Part shown: positions 25,250 through 34,806 of the stretch, piece by piece
Numbering within the stretch: position 1 is the first letter of the stretch
Layout of the letters: each line of letters starts with the position of its first letter
Source: Pontibacter kalidii
GTDB lineage: Bacteria; Bacteroidota; Bacteroidia; Cytophagales; Hymenobacteraceae
Direction: 5' to 3'
Assembly (NCBI RefSeq): GCF_026278245.1
Contig: NZ_CP111079.1
Span: forward strand, 3,102,501-3,166,500
DNA length: 64,000 nt
Notes under the pieces: generated by a model
What the model was told of the DNA's origin: nothing
Seen by the model: the letters and a program-made list of their open reading frames with translations, nothing else
Database searches by the model: none
Made by a program: the position numbers and the translations under genes

Positions 25250-26383
25250 ATGAACAAAACCTTAAAAACTATCCTGATTCTTGTAGCCGTTACGGCTGTT
25301 GGTTACTTAGCTTACAGGCAGCTTTCGGCCGAGCCGGAGATGCAGGCAACTGCAGGCGGCGGCGGTGGCGGCGGTGGCGGCCCCATGGCGCGTAAAGTAA
25401 CCGTGGATGTATACGTTGTTTCACCGGGAGCTTTTCAGAACAGGATCTCCACCACAGGCACGGTGCTGCCTAACGAGGAGGTGGAACTGCGCAGCGAGAT
25501 TGCCGGGCGTATTACAAGTATCAACTTTAAGGAAGGCACCCATGTAAAGAAAGGCCAGCTACTGGTAACGGTGAACGATGCCGAGATGCGCGCGCAGCTG
25601 CAGAAGCTGGAGTCTAACCAAAAGCTCTACCGCGACATGGAAGAACGCCAGCGCACGCTGCTGGAGAAGGAATACATCAGTGCGCAGGAGTACGACCAGG
25701 TAAGCAACCAACTGGCTACCGCCACCGCCGACATTCAGGCCCTGAAGGCTACTCTGGCCAAAGCCTACGTGCGGGCCCCTTTCGATGGGGTGATCGGCCT
25801 GCGCCAGGTGAGCGAGGGCAGCTACGTATCGGCCACCACACCCATTGCCCGCATTGTTGACATCAGCCCTGTGAAAATAGATTTTGCCATTCCTGGCCGC
25901 TACAGCCAGCAGGTAGAGGCTGGCGACAAGATTACCTTCACGGTGGAGGGAATGCCGAAAGTATACGAGGCATCTGTTTACGCCGTGCAGCCAGGCATAG
26001 ACCCCGGCACCCGCACCCTGCAGGTGCGCGCCCTTTTCGATAACAAGAACGAGGAAGTAAAGCCGGGCGCCTTCGTAAGTGTGAGCCTGTCGTTGCAGGA
26101 TTCGGATGATGCCATCCTTATCCCGACAGAAGCCATTATACCGGAAGCTACCGGGCACAAGGTTTTCCTGTCTAAAAACGGGAAGGCTGTCCCGAAGATG
26201 GTGAAGATTGGCCAGCGTTCTGAAACGATGATCCAGATTACGGAAGGCGTGGCCCCCGGCGATACGATCATCCGCTCCGGTATTCTGCAGGTGCGCGATG
26301 GCTCTAACCTGAACATACGCAAAGTACTGACAGCTGATGAAGCATTAGAGGCTCCCGCGCCGGATACAACTGTGGCTGAATAA
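25250..26383 (+). CDS. RND efflux periplasmic adaptor (MFP)
   Basis: This membrane-fusion protein of 377 aa links the inner-membrane pump to the outer-membrane channel. An N-terminal membrane anchor (ILILVAVTAVGYLAYRQL) is followed by an unusual run of nine glycines near residue 40. Next come the barrel-sandwich/lipoyl half (EVELRSEIAGRITSINFKEGTHVKKGQLL), a helical hairpin (residues ~110-160), the second lipoyl half (AYVRAPFDGVIGLRQVSEGSYV) and the beta-barrel and membrane-proximal domains. It is the first gene of an adaptor-pump-channel operon. The Gly run is probably a flexible tether. Confidence 0.93.
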   Translation: MNKTLKTILILVAVTAVGYLAYRQLSAEPEMQATAGGGGGGGGGPMARKVTVDVYVVSPGAFQNRISTTGTVLPNEEVELRSEIAGRITSINFKEGTHVKKGQLLVTVNDAEMRAQLQKLESNQKLYRDMEERQRTLLEKEYISAQEYDQVSNQLATATADIQALKATLAKAYVRAPFDGVIGLRQVSEGSYVSATTPIARIVDISPVKIDFAIPGRYSQQVEAGDKITFTVEGMPKVYEASVYAVQPGIDPGTRTLQVRALFDNKNEEVKPGAFVSVSLSLQDSDDAILIPTEAIIPEATGHKVFLSKNGKAVPKMVKIGQRSETMIQITEGVAPGDTIIRSGILQVRDGSNLNIRKVLTADEALEAPAPDTTVAE

Positions 26384-26670
26384 TCTGCCGTGCAGGAACG
26401 CCAATAGTATAACGAGAACCGTTTAAAGTTAGGGCCGCAGGCCAAAACCCGATCTAGCCCCTAAAGCAGCAATCGTCCTTAACTGACGCCCCTGTAGCTG
26501 TTTACACCTGCCTTTTGCAGGAAACGGCCGAAAAAGAGACAAGCAAGAAGCCAGGAAAACGAACTGAAGTACGCTAAATTAACAGGAGTAGACAAGCAGA
26601 CCGGAAGCGCACCGTTGAAAAGCCCGCTGACCGTACAGTTTATCAGCTCCAATCCCCACCACAGATTTAT

Positions 26671-29600
26671 ATGGCAAGTTTATCCAATATAAGTATAAAA
26701 CGTCCCGTGCTGGCTATCGTGATGAGCATCGCGATCATGGTGTTCGGGTTTATAGGCATCACCTACCTGGGTGTGCGAGAGTACCCCAGCGTGGACCCGC
26801 CCATTGTGAACGTAAGGACGAGTTACGTAGGCGCCAACGCTGAGACCATCGAGTCTGAGATAACCGAGCCCCTGGAGGAGTCCATCAACGGTATTGCCGG
26901 TATCCGAACGCTTACCTCCACCAGCAGCGAGGGCAGCAGCAATATTACTGTAGAATTTAACCTGGACGTGGACCTGGAAACGGCTGCCAACGACGTGCGC
27001 GACCGCGTGGCCAGGGCACAGCGACGGCTGCCCGAGGACGCCGAGCCTCCAACTGTGGCCAAGGCCGACGCTGATGCGAACCCCATCCTCTTCCTGGGTA
27101 TCCGAAGCGAGAACCGTACCCTGTTGGAGCTCTCTGATATAGGTATGAACGTGTTCAAGGAGCAGCTGCAGACCATCCCGGGCGTGAGTGAGATCATGAT
27201 CTGGGGGGATAAACGCTACTCGATGCGTCTGTGGATGGATCCGGATAAGCTTGCCGCCCTGCGCGTAACCCCGCTGGAAGTACAAAATGCCCTCGCGCGC
27301 CAGAACGTGGAGCTGCCATCGGGAAGTATAGAAGGCGCCACCACCGAGCTTTCGGTGCGGACCATGGGCCGCATTTCCACCCCGGAGGAGTTTAACAACT
27401 TAATCGTGCGCCAGGACGCCGACCGCCTGATCCGCTTCCGCGACATTGGCTATGCCCAACTCGCCCCCGAAAACGAGAAAACGGTGCTCCGCTACAACGG
27501 CATCCCGATGATCGGCGTGGTGCTGGTACCGCAGCCGGGCTCGAACCAGATCGAGATCGCCGACGAGTTTTACAGACGCCTGGAGCACATCAAAAAAGAC
27601 ATCCCGGAAGACCTGCAGCTAACCATCGGCTTCGACAACTCGCAGTACGTGCGGGCCTCCATTGCCGAGGTGCAGGAGACCATTATCGTCGCCTTTGCCC
27701 TGGTAGTGATCGTGATCTTCCTGTTCCTGCGCGACTGGCGCTCCACGCTGATTCCGGTGGTAGCCATACCGGTCTCCCTTATCGGCACCTTCTTCATCAT
27801 GTATGTAATGGACTTCTCCATCAACGTGCTCACCCTGCTGGGCATTGTGCTGGCCATTGGCCTGGTAGTGGACGACGCCATCGTGATGCTGGAGAACATC
27901 TATTCTCGCATCGAAAAAGGAGAGCGGCCAATGCAGGCCGCCAAGAACGGCGCCAAGGAGATTTACTTTGCCATTATCTCCACCACTGTTGCCCTGGCGG
28001 CCGTGTTTATGCCGGTGGCCTTCCTGGAGGATACCACCGGCCGCCTGTTCCGTGAGTTCGGTATTGTGGTGGCTGGCTCGGTGATCATCTCCTCCTTCGT
28101 CTCGCTAACGCTCACGCCGATGATGTCCTCGCGCATCCTCAAGCACAGGGAAAGACCCAACTGGTTTTACCGTAAAACCGAGCCCTTCTTTGAGACCCTC
28201 ACCGGTGGTTACCGCCGCAGCCTGGAGAGCTTTATGCGCGTGCGCTGGGTAGCTTTTATACTTATTGTGGCTTCTGCCGGTGCAATCTGGTGGCAAATGT
28301 CTACCCTGCAGTCTGAGTTGTCGCCTGAGGAAGACCGTGCCGGCCTTCGTATAAACGCCACAGGTCCGGAGGGTGCCTCTTTTGAGTTTATGGACGAGTA
28401 CATGAACGAGCTGACCGCCCTGGTGAACGACTCGGTGCAGGGCATCTCCAGTATCACCTCCATGACGCGCAACGCAAACTCGGGCTTTATCCGCCTCCGC
28501 TTGGTCCCTTCGGACGAACGCAGCCAGACACAGCAGGAGATTGTGGAAAGCATGCCTTCCCTGATCAACCAGATACCGGGCGCCAGGGCCTTTGCCTCCG
28601 GCGATAAGGGCCTGGGCGGCGGGCGCGGTGCCGGCCAACCGGTACAGTTCGTGGTGCAGTCGCAGAACATGGACAAGCTACGCGAGATCATCCCGCCGTT
28701 CCTGGAGAAGGCCCAGCAGGATCCTACCTTCAGTTTCGTGGACGTGAACCTGAAGTTTAACAAGCCGGAGCTGCGCGTGGAGATTGACCGCGAGAAAGCC
28801 CAGAGCCTGGGTGTTTCCGTGCGTGATATCGCCCAAACCATCCAGCTTGGCCTAAGTGGCACCCGCTTTGGCTACTTCGTGAAAGGCGGAAAACAGTACC
28901 AGATCCTGGGGCAGGTAGCCCGAGAGAACCGCAGCGAGCCGCTGGACCTGCGCAGCCTCTACGTCAAGAGCAGCACCGGCGAGCTGATCCAGCTCGACAA
29001 CCTGATCCAACTGAAGGAGGAAAGTGCCTCGCCGCAAGTATACCGCTTTAACCGCTTTGCGGCCGCTACCTTCAGCGCCACACTTAACAAAGGCAAGACC
29101 ATTGGCGACGGTTTGGAGGTGATGGACGCTATTGCCGACGAAGTGCTCGATGAGACCTTCCAAACTACTCTTACCGGCCAATCCAGGGATTTCTCCGAAA
29201 GCTCAGGCAGTCTACTATTTGCCTTCTCGCTGGCACTGGGTCTTATTTACCTGGCGCTTGCCGCGCAGTTCGAGAGCTTCCGCGATCCGGCCATCATCAT
29301 GTTCACCGTGCCGCTCGCCCTTTCCGGTGCCTTGCTCAGCCTCTGGTACTTCGACCAGACACTGAACATCTTCAGCCAGATCGGCATGATCATGCTGGTG
29401 GGCCTGGTAACCAAAAACGGCATCCTGCTGGTGGAGTTTGCCAACCAGCGTAAAGAAGAAGGCCTGTCGAAACTGGAGGCTGCCACGGATGCCGCCGTAT
29501 CCCGCTTCCGCCCGATCCTGATGACCTCACTCTCCACTATCCTGGGTACCCTGCCTATTGCCCTGGCACTAGGCACTGGTGCGGAAAGCCGTATGCCAAT

Positions 29601-29754
29601 GGGTATTGCCGTGGTAGGAGGCCTGATTCTGGCCACCGGCCTTACGCTCTACGTGATTCCCGCGATCTACTCCTACTTCTCCTCTGCGGAGGCAAATGTG
29701 ATTGCTGAACTGGAAGAGGAAGAGGCTGAAGCCAAGAGACCAGAGTATGTGTAA
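26671..29754 (+). CDS. RND multidrug efflux permease (AcrB/HAE1 type)
   Basis: This 1027-aa inner-membrane proton-driven exporter has the standard layout of 12 transmembrane segments and two large periplasmic loops. Recognisable pieces include the N-terminus (SIKRPVLAIVMSIAIMVFGFIG), the porter segment PGVSEIMIWGDKRYSMRLWMDP, GLVVDDAIVMLENI with the Asp-Asp pair of TM4 that carries protons, and AVFMPVAFLEDTTGRLFREFG. The second half has LTLMTS-like RPILMTSLSTILGTLPIALA. It follows the adaptor by 287 bp and precedes the channel gene by 63 bp. Its substrates are probably amphiphilic drugs or metabolites, judging by the HAE1 family. Confidence 0.95.
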   Translation: MASLSNISIKRPVLAIVMSIAIMVFGFIGITYLGVREYPSVDPPIVNVRTSYVGANAETIESEITEPLEESINGIAGIRTLTSTSSEGSSNITVEFNLDVDLETAANDVRDRVARAQRRLPEDAEPPTVAKADADANPILFLGIRSENRTLLELSDIGMNVFKEQLQTIPGVSEIMIWGDKRYSMRLWMDPDKLAALRVTPLEVQNALARQNVELPSGSIEGATTELSVRTMGRISTPEEFNNLIVRQDADRLIRFRDIGYAQLAPENEKTVLRYNGIPMIGVVLVPQPGSNQIEIADEFYRRLEHIKKDIPEDLQLTIGFDNSQYVRASIAEVQETIIVAFALVVIVIFLFLRDWRSTLIPVVAIPVSLIGTFFIMYVMDFSINVLTLLGIVLAIGLVVDDAIVMLENIYSRIEKGERPMQAAKNGAKEIYFAIISTTVALAAVFMPVAFLEDTTGRLFREFGIVVAGSVIISSFVSLTLTPMMSSRILKHRERPNWFYRKTEPFFETLTGGYRRSLESFMRVRWVAFILIVASAGAIWWQMSTLQSELSPEEDRAGLRINATGPEGASFEFMDEYMNELTALVNDSVQGISSITSMTRNANSGFIRLRLVPSDERSQTQQEIVESMPSLINQIPGARAFASGDKGLGGGRGAGQPVQFVVQSQNMDKLREIIPPFLEKAQQDPTFSFVDVNLKFNKPELRVEIDREKAQSLGVSVRDIAQTIQLGLSGTRFGYFVKGGKQYQILGQVARENRSEPLDLRSLYVKSSTGELIQLDNLIQLKEESASPQVYRFNRFAAATFSATLNKGKTIGDGLEVMDAIADEVLDETFQTTLTGQSRDFSESSGSLLFAFSLALGLIYLALAAQFESFRDPAIIMFTVPLALSGALLSLWYFDQTLNIFSQIGMIMLVGLVTKNGILLVEFANQRKEEGLSKLEAATDAAVSRFRPILMTSLSTILGTLPIALALGTGAESRMPMGIAVVGGLILATGLTLYVIPAIYSYFSSAEANVIAELEEEEAEAKRPEYV

Positions 29755-29817
29755 GCAAGCCAACCCATTATTTAAGTATTTTAGCCAAAGGATTTTAACG
29801 CGATAGATCAAGTATAA

Positions 29818-31155
29818 ATGTTTGCATACAGAGCCGCGGCGCTTTTCCTGGTCGGATTAGCACTACTACTTCCAAACCTGGCCCAGAGCCAGGAGCAGCT
29901 TTCGCTGGAGCAGGCCATCCGCATCGGACTACAAAACAACTATGACATTCGGATTGCCGGCAGGCAGGAAGCCATCTCCGAAAACAACGTGACGCTGGGT
30001 AACGCCGGCTTTCTGCCCAATGTAGACGGCAGGGCTTCCCGCACGTTCAGCGAGAACAACTCGCGGCAGGAGTTCCAGACCGGACCAGACCGCGTCCGGG
30101 ACGGGGCTAGCTCCAACAACATGAGCTATGGCGTGAACCTGAACTGGGTGATCTTTGACGGCCTGGGCATGTTTATCAACCTGGAGCGGCTGAAGGCCCT
30201 GGAGAAGTCCGGGGAGTTGCTTACAAAGCAGACGATAGAGAACACCCTCGCCGACATCACGGCTAGTTATTTCGAGGTGGCCCGCCAATCTTCTAAGATA
30301 AAGGCGATACAGGATGCCATTGCCATTTCGGAGGCACGCGTGGAGATTGCCCAGGCCCAGTATGAGGTGGGCGTGAGCGCCAAAGTGGAGATTCTGCGCG
30401 CCCAGGTAGACTACAACGCCGACCGCTCGGAGCTGCTGCTGCAGGAGGAGGCGCTGCAAAACGCCAAAATCAACCTGAACCAACTGCTGGGCCGCAACCC
30501 CGATCTCGACTTTGTTGTGACGGACAGCATTATGGTGGACCCAACGGTGAACTACAGCGTGGCCGCCAACAGCCTGAACGCCGCCAACCCGCTGCTGCAG
30601 CGCCTGCAGCTGGAGCGCCAGCTGGCACACCTCGACATCCGGTCCGTGCGGGCCAGCCGCTTTCCGACGGTGAGCGTGCTGAGCGCCTATAACTTCAGCC
30701 GCTCCGAGGCAGAGCCACTAAACGAATTTCAGGCCCGCTTTAACCAGAACCGCGGCTACAACTATGGCCTCAGCCTGAACGTGCCGATCTTTAACGGCTT
30801 TAACATTAACCGCCAGGCGCAGAACGCCCGCATCAACCTGGAGACAGCCAACCTGGAGCTGCAGCGCGAGGAGAACCGCCTGCAGGCTGACCTGGCCCGC
30901 GCTTACAGCCAGTACACCAACCGCCTGCAACTGCTGGAGCTGGAGGAAAGCAACCTGAAACTGGCCCAGGAGAACGCCGAGATCGCCCTGGAGCGCTACA
31001 GGCTGGGCATCCTGACGGCCATCGAGCTACGCGAGGCACAGCGCAACGAGCTGGTGGCCTCTAACCGCCTCATCGATATACAATACCAGGCCAAGGCGGC
31101 TGAGATTGAGCTGAAACGGCTGAGCAGCACCCTGCTGCAGGAAACCCAAATGTAA
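29818..31155 (+). CDS. TolC-family outer-membrane efflux channel
   Basis: This 445-aa outer-membrane channel component has a signal peptide ending in LAQSQ, then two repeated TolC-type halves rich in coiled-coil helices (LSLEQAIRIGLQNNYDIRIAGRQ at the start; LQREENRLQADLARAYSQYTNRLQLLELEESNLKLAQENAEIALERYRLGILTAIELREAQ is split over the last helices). It completes the tripartite pump with the adaptor and permease upstream. An AAGTATA motif immediately precedes the ATG. A 44-bp perfect palindrome lies 12 bp after its stop and separates it from the MgtC-like gene. Confidence 0.93.
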   Translation: MFAYRAAALFLVGLALLLPNLAQSQEQLSLEQAIRIGLQNNYDIRIAGRQEAISENNVTLGNAGFLPNVDGRASRTFSENNSRQEFQTGPDRVRDGASSNNMSYGVNLNWVIFDGLGMFINLERLKALEKSGELLTKQTIENTLADITASYFEVARQSSKIKAIQDAIAISEARVEIAQAQYEVGVSAKVEILRAQVDYNADRSELLLQEEALQNAKINLNQLLGRNPDLDFVVTDSIMVDPTVNYSVAANSLNAANPLLQRLQLERQLAHLDIRSVRASRFPTVSVLSAYNFSRSEAEPLNEFQARFNQNRGYNYGLSLNVPIFNGFNINRQAQNARINLETANLELQREENRLQADLARAYSQYTNRLQLLELEESNLKLAQENAEIALERYRLGILTAIELREAQRNELVASNRLIDIQYQAKAAEIELKRLSSTLLQETQM

Positions 31156-31167
31156 CCATACCGACTT

Positions 31168-31211
31168 TTAAAGTATAAAAGTATAGCCATGGCTATACTT
31201 TTATACTTTAA
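31168..31211. repeat. 44-bp perfect palindrome made of AAGTATA motifs
   Basis: Each half is 22 bases: the left half begins TTAAAGTATAAAAGTATAGC and the right half is its exact complement. The 44 bases contain four copies of the AAGTATA/TATACTT heptamer, two per arm. It could act as a terminator after the efflux channel, a cruciform or a protein-binding site. The downstream gene's true start (31243) lies outside it. Confidence 0.95.
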
Positions 31212-31242
31212 GGCTGTACCTTCCCTCTTCATATCTACCGAG

Positions 31243-32514
31243 ATGGAGCTAGAGATATTCAAGACACTTGCCATATCGCTGGGTCTGGGGCTGCTGGTGG
31301 GGCTGCAGCGGCAGCACGATCAGTCGCAGTTGGCCGGCATCCGCACCTTTCCGCTCATCACCCTGTTTGGCACTCTTTCCGGCTTTTTGGCACAGGACTT
31401 CGGCGGCTGGGTCATAGCCGCCGGCATTCTGGGCTTGGCCGCCCTTGTGGCCGTTGCCAACATCATGCGCAGCAAAACCCCTGATTTTGACATTGGCCTG
31501 ACGACAGAAGCGGCCGCCTTGCTCATGTTCGTGGTGGGTGCCTACCTGGTGCTGGGGCAAACGACTGTAGCCGTGGCCGTGGGCGCAACCGTGGCGGTGC
31601 TGCTCCACCTCAAGGAAACGCTTCACGGCATCGTCGCCAAGATCGGCCAGAGCGACCTGCGGGCGATCATGCAGTTTGTAGTCATCTCGCTGGTCATACT
31701 CCCCGTCCTACCCGACCGCACTTACGGCCCCTACAACGTGCTAAACCCGCACAACATCTGGCTCATGGTGGTGCTTATCGTAGGGCTGGGGCTGCTGGGT
31801 TACTTTGCCTACAAGATATTTGGCCAGAAATCGGGCACGGTACTAGGCGGTATCCTGGGAGGGTTGATCTCCAGCACGGCCACCACCGTGAGCTATGCCC
31901 GCCGCACCAAGGGCAACGACACCAGCAGCATGCTCGCCGCCCTTGTCATCTTCATTGCCTCGGCCGTTTCCCTCCTCCGCATTATAACCGAGGTGGCCGT
32001 CGTGGCTCCCAATACTCTCCCTACCGTTGCTCCTCCCCTTGCGGCTGTTTTCCTGCTGATGCTCGTACTTGGCGTGGTGCTGTACCTGTTCAAGGGCACT
32101 GACCACGACACGATGCCGGAGCAGGGAAATCCGGCCCAGCTTAAAACTGCCCTGGCTTTCGGGGCGGTCTATGCCGTGGTGATACTGGCCACGGCCTTTG
32201 CCAAAGACCAGCTCGGCAGCGGCGGCCTCTACATTGTGGCTATTATCTCCGGCCTTACCGATGTGGATGCCATTACCCTGTCCACCTCCCGCCTGATGCA
32301 GGTTGGCGACCTGAAACCAGCTAACGGGTGGAAACTTATCCTGGTGGCAGCCCTCTCGAACCTGGCTTTTAAGGCCGGACTGGTGGGCGTGCTGGGAAGC
32401 CGCGCGGTATTCGGCAAGGTGGCCATGCTGTTCGGGATAGTTTTAGCGGGGGGCTTGCTGGTGCTCTGGCTGTGGCCCCAGAGCTTTCAATTGCCCCTGC
32501 CTGAGTTACACTAG
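31243..32514 (+). CDS. MgtC/SapB-family membrane protein with DUF4010 domain
   Basis: This inner-membrane protein of 423 aa has about 11 transmembrane segments. The N-terminal part resembles MgtC/SapB (LGLGLLVGLQRQ, then GIRTFPLITLFGTLSG), and the C-terminal half is DUF4010 (LGGILGGLISSTATTVSYAR and GLTDVDAITLSTSR). Members of this two-domain family are poorly characterised; magnesium-linked or other ion roles are guesses from MgtC. An open frame begins at 31189 inside the palindrome, but the ATG at 31243 starts the conserved MELEIFKTLAISLG segment and is preferred. Confidence 0.85.
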   Translation: MELEIFKTLAISLGLGLLVGLQRQHDQSQLAGIRTFPLITLFGTLSGFLAQDFGGWVIAAGILGLAALVAVANIMRSKTPDFDIGLTTEAAALLMFVVGAYLVLGQTTVAVAVGATVAVLLHLKETLHGIVAKIGQSDLRAIMQFVVISLVILPVLPDRTYGPYNVLNPHNIWLMVVLIVGLGLLGYFAYKIFGQKSGTVLGGILGGLISSTATTVSYARRTKGNDTSSMLAALVIFIASAVSLLRIITEVAVVAPNTLPTVAPPLAAVFLLMLVLGVVLYLFKGTDHDTMPEQGNPAQLKTALAFGAVYAVVILATAFAKDQLGSGGLYIVAIISGLTDVDAITLSTSRLMQVGDLKPANGWKLILVAALSNLAFKAGLVGVLGSRAVFGKVAMLFGIVLAGGLLVLWLWPQSFQLPLPELH

Positions 32515-32809
32515 CCCGTGTGCCTGGGATTAATTACCTCCAGCAGCCACTTCTTCGCTTCCTGAACAATATTTTTTGCAGGGTTGCGGCAAACTGCGCC
32601 TGATTACGCGGGATAGTTTCAGAAATAAAAGTATATTGCTAATCAGAAAGGTTTGAGCGAACGGGTGCAGCAACTTGGTTAACGTATAACTGTACCCTTC
32701 CAAACACAGGGTGCTGGGGTATACTTTACCTGCCCTTCCCAAACGATTCAGAACCTTATACACCACGATAAACATTCTAACACCTTAACCAAGCAGAGTA
32801 AAAGACACT

Positions 32810-34108
32810 ATGGCAAACACCTCTACCAAATCCCAGCTGCCTACGCCGGAGCTGGGTCAGCAAGGCAGCACCGGCGCCATGATCATCATCGGCGCGCTGT
32901 TCTTCATCTTCGGCTTCGTCACCTGGCTCAACTCCCTTTTGATCCCTTACCTGGAGATCGCCTGCGAGCTCACCAAGTTCCAGTCCTTCTTCGTTACCTT
33001 CGCCTTCTACATCGCCTACCTGGTGATGACCCCGATCTCGCCACGCGTCCTGAGCATGTTTGGCTTCAAGAACGGCATGTCGGTGGCCCTGGTAGTGATG
33101 GCCGTGGGAGCGCTGCTCTTCATTCCGGCCGCCATGACGCGCATTTACCTGCTGTTCCTGATAGGCCTGTTCCTGCTTGGCTGCGGTCTGGCGATTCTGC
33201 AAACAGCCTCTAACCCTTACATCACCATCGTTGGCCCTGCTGAGAGCGCTGCCAAGCGTATCAGCATCATGGGTATCTGCAACAAGGTGGCCGGCGCCGT
33301 GGCCCCGATCATACTGGGCCTTTTCCTGAGCCTGGAGGGGGCTGATGCGCTACGCGCCGAAGTGGCGGGCATGGAAGCCGGCGCTCGCGCCGCTGCCCTG
33401 GACGAGATGGCCCTGGAGGTGATTCCACCTTATATCGGTATCATCATCGTGCTACTGGCCCTGAGCATCTGGATCTACCGCTCTTCCCTGCCTGAGATCG
33501 ACACAGACGAGGAGGACGAGGCCGTAGCCGCCGCCACAACCGGCAAAAAGAGCGTGTTCGAGTTCCCGCACGTGATGCTGGGTGTGCTAACGCTTTTCCT
33601 TTACGTAGGCGTAGAGGTGATGGCCGGCGACTCGATCATCAGCTACGGCGCGGAGCAGGGCATTCCGCTTACCACGGCTAAGTTCTTTACCAGTGGTACG
33701 ATGGCTGCCATGGTGGTGGGTTACCTGATCGGTATCGTTACCATCCCTAAGTACATTAAGCAGGAAGATGCGCTGAAGTTCTGCGCCATCCTGGGCGTGA
33801 TCTTCACCATAGGTGCTATCATGACGTCGGGCTACGTATCCGTGGCTTTCATCGCGCTGCTGGGCCTGGCTAACTCCCTGATGTGGCCGGCTATCTGGCC
33901 ACTGGCGCTGGCAGGCATAGGTCGTTTCACGAAGGCGGCTTCCTCCCTGCTGGTGATGGGTATTGCGGGTGGTGCCATTGTGCCACTAGCCTACGGCGCC
34001 CTGGCCGACTCCTGGAACGCGCAGGACGCCTATTGGGTGATGGTGCCTTGCTACCTGTTCATCCTCTTCTATGCCATCAAAGGGCATAAAATCGGCAAAA
34101 AGGTATAA
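32810..34108 (+). CDS. Sugar MFS transporter (FucP/GluP-like)
   Basis: This proton-coupled inner-membrane sugar symporter of 432 aa has 12 transmembrane segments. The signature of the FucP/GluP branch is visible: FFIFGFVTWLNSLLIPYLE in TM1, and GLFLLGCGLAILQTASNPYITIVGP around TM4. The central loop, DTDEEDEAVAAATTGKKS, is acidic. It lies next to and convergent with the leftward glycoside-oxidation cluster (34.8-45.7 kb), so it may import the monosaccharide released there. Glucose, galactose or fucose are the usual family substrates; which one applies here is unknown. A strong terminator follows. Confidence 0.9.
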   Translation: MANTSTKSQLPTPELGQQGSTGAMIIIGALFFIFGFVTWLNSLLIPYLEIACELTKFQSFFVTFAFYIAYLVMTPISPRVLSMFGFKNGMSVALVVMAVGALLFIPAAMTRIYLLFLIGLFLLGCGLAILQTASNPYITIVGPAESAAKRISIMGICNKVAGAVAPIILGLFLSLEGADALRAEVAGMEAGARAAALDEMALEVIPPYIGIIIVLLALSIWIYRSSLPEIDTDEEDEAVAAATTGKKSVFEFPHVMLGVLTLFLYVGVEVMAGDSIISYGAEQGIPLTTAKFFTSGTMAAMVVGYLIGIVTIPKYIKQEDALKFCAILGVIFTIGAIMTSGYVSVAFIALLGLANSLMWPAIWPLALAGIGRFTKAASSLLVMGIAGGAIVPLAYGALADSWNAQDAYWVMVPCYLFILFYAIKGHKIGKKV

Positions 34109-34129
34109 GTTACGCCAAACCAGACTTAC

Positions 34130-34170
34130 AGCGCCGCCCGGATTATTCTTTCCAGGCGGCGCTTTTTTTT
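34130..34170 (+). terminator. Intrinsic terminator after the sugar transporter
   Basis: A 9-bp stem, AGCGCCGCC/GGCGGCGCT (34130-34138 with 34155-34163), is followed directly by eight T's, 22 bases after the stop. Confidence 0.88.
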
Positions 34171-34713
34171 GCTGTCCGTCATCGTTGCAGGCTTTCGTAA
34201 GCGGTCCATATATCATATGGTCTGATAAAGTATAAACATCATCAAAGATGATTTTGACAAGGTTAAGGGTCGGTAAAGAAGCACTGTACCGAGGCCATAA
34301 ACGAGAAACCCTAAAGGATATAAGTATGGGGCAGTATTAGATTGAAGTATAAAAGGGGTGTCATTCTGGAAGAGACTTGACCAAAATGAGGTTAAGCTTA
34401 AGCGGTTTGCCCACAGGATCCTTTCAGGATGACAAAATAAGGTAACCTAATTTAGTCTCTCTACTCAATAAGTGCCCTGAGGAAACAGACAAGCGCCTGA
34501 ATGAATTGGACAGAGGAACGCTGCAACGTTGCCGCGCTGACTCTGACCAGTGTCTTCACGTGATCAGGTGTTAACTGGAATTTATACTTTATACTTCAGC
34601 TATACTTGCCGTACTTATACTTGTAGAGAAGAACAAAGGACTTTAGACAACGAACAAGGGGCAACTTATACTAGTAGCTGTAGAAGAACGCGCTGCATCC
34701 GTACTTCAGCTCA
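34171..34713. repeat. Intergenic region with dispersed repeats
   Basis: No credible gene occurs between the convergent transporter and isomerase genes. At about 34418-34440 CAGGATCCTTTCAGGATGACA matches the repeat type also present near 14020 and 590. About six AAGTATA/TATACTT motifs occur, four of them bunched at 34580-34625. Confidence 0.5.
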
Positions 34714-34747
34714 CTTATACTTATACTTATACTTATACTTATACTTA
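34714..34747. repeat. CTTATA tandem array
   Basis: Five complete head-to-tail copies of CTTATA plus a partial sixth contain five overlapping TATACTT heptamers. The array is the simplest tandem form of the motif that is scattered through the window. It ends directly at the terminator hairpin at 34746-34784. Confidence 0.95.
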
Positions 34748-34784
34748 AAAGCCAGGCCACACACGAAGTATAGCCTGGCTTTTA
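34746..34784 (-). terminator. Terminator after the glycoside-oxidation cluster
   Basis: A perfect 12-bp stem (TAAAAGCCAGGC at 34746-34757 and GCCTGGCTTTTA at 34773-34784) has a 15-base loop that contains an AAGTATA. It lies 23 bases after the stop of the last leftward gene. Confidence 0.8.
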
Positions 34785-34806
34785 ATTTTTACTGGGAAGT
34801 ATAAAC

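Noticed and set aside
27000..27900. Long frames opposite the RND permease and other large genes
   Set aside because: They are shadows of high-GC codon usage on the other strand, with no recognisable domains.
34714..34747. CRISPR array
   Set aside because: Units are only 6 bp with no spacers; it is a simple tandem repeat.
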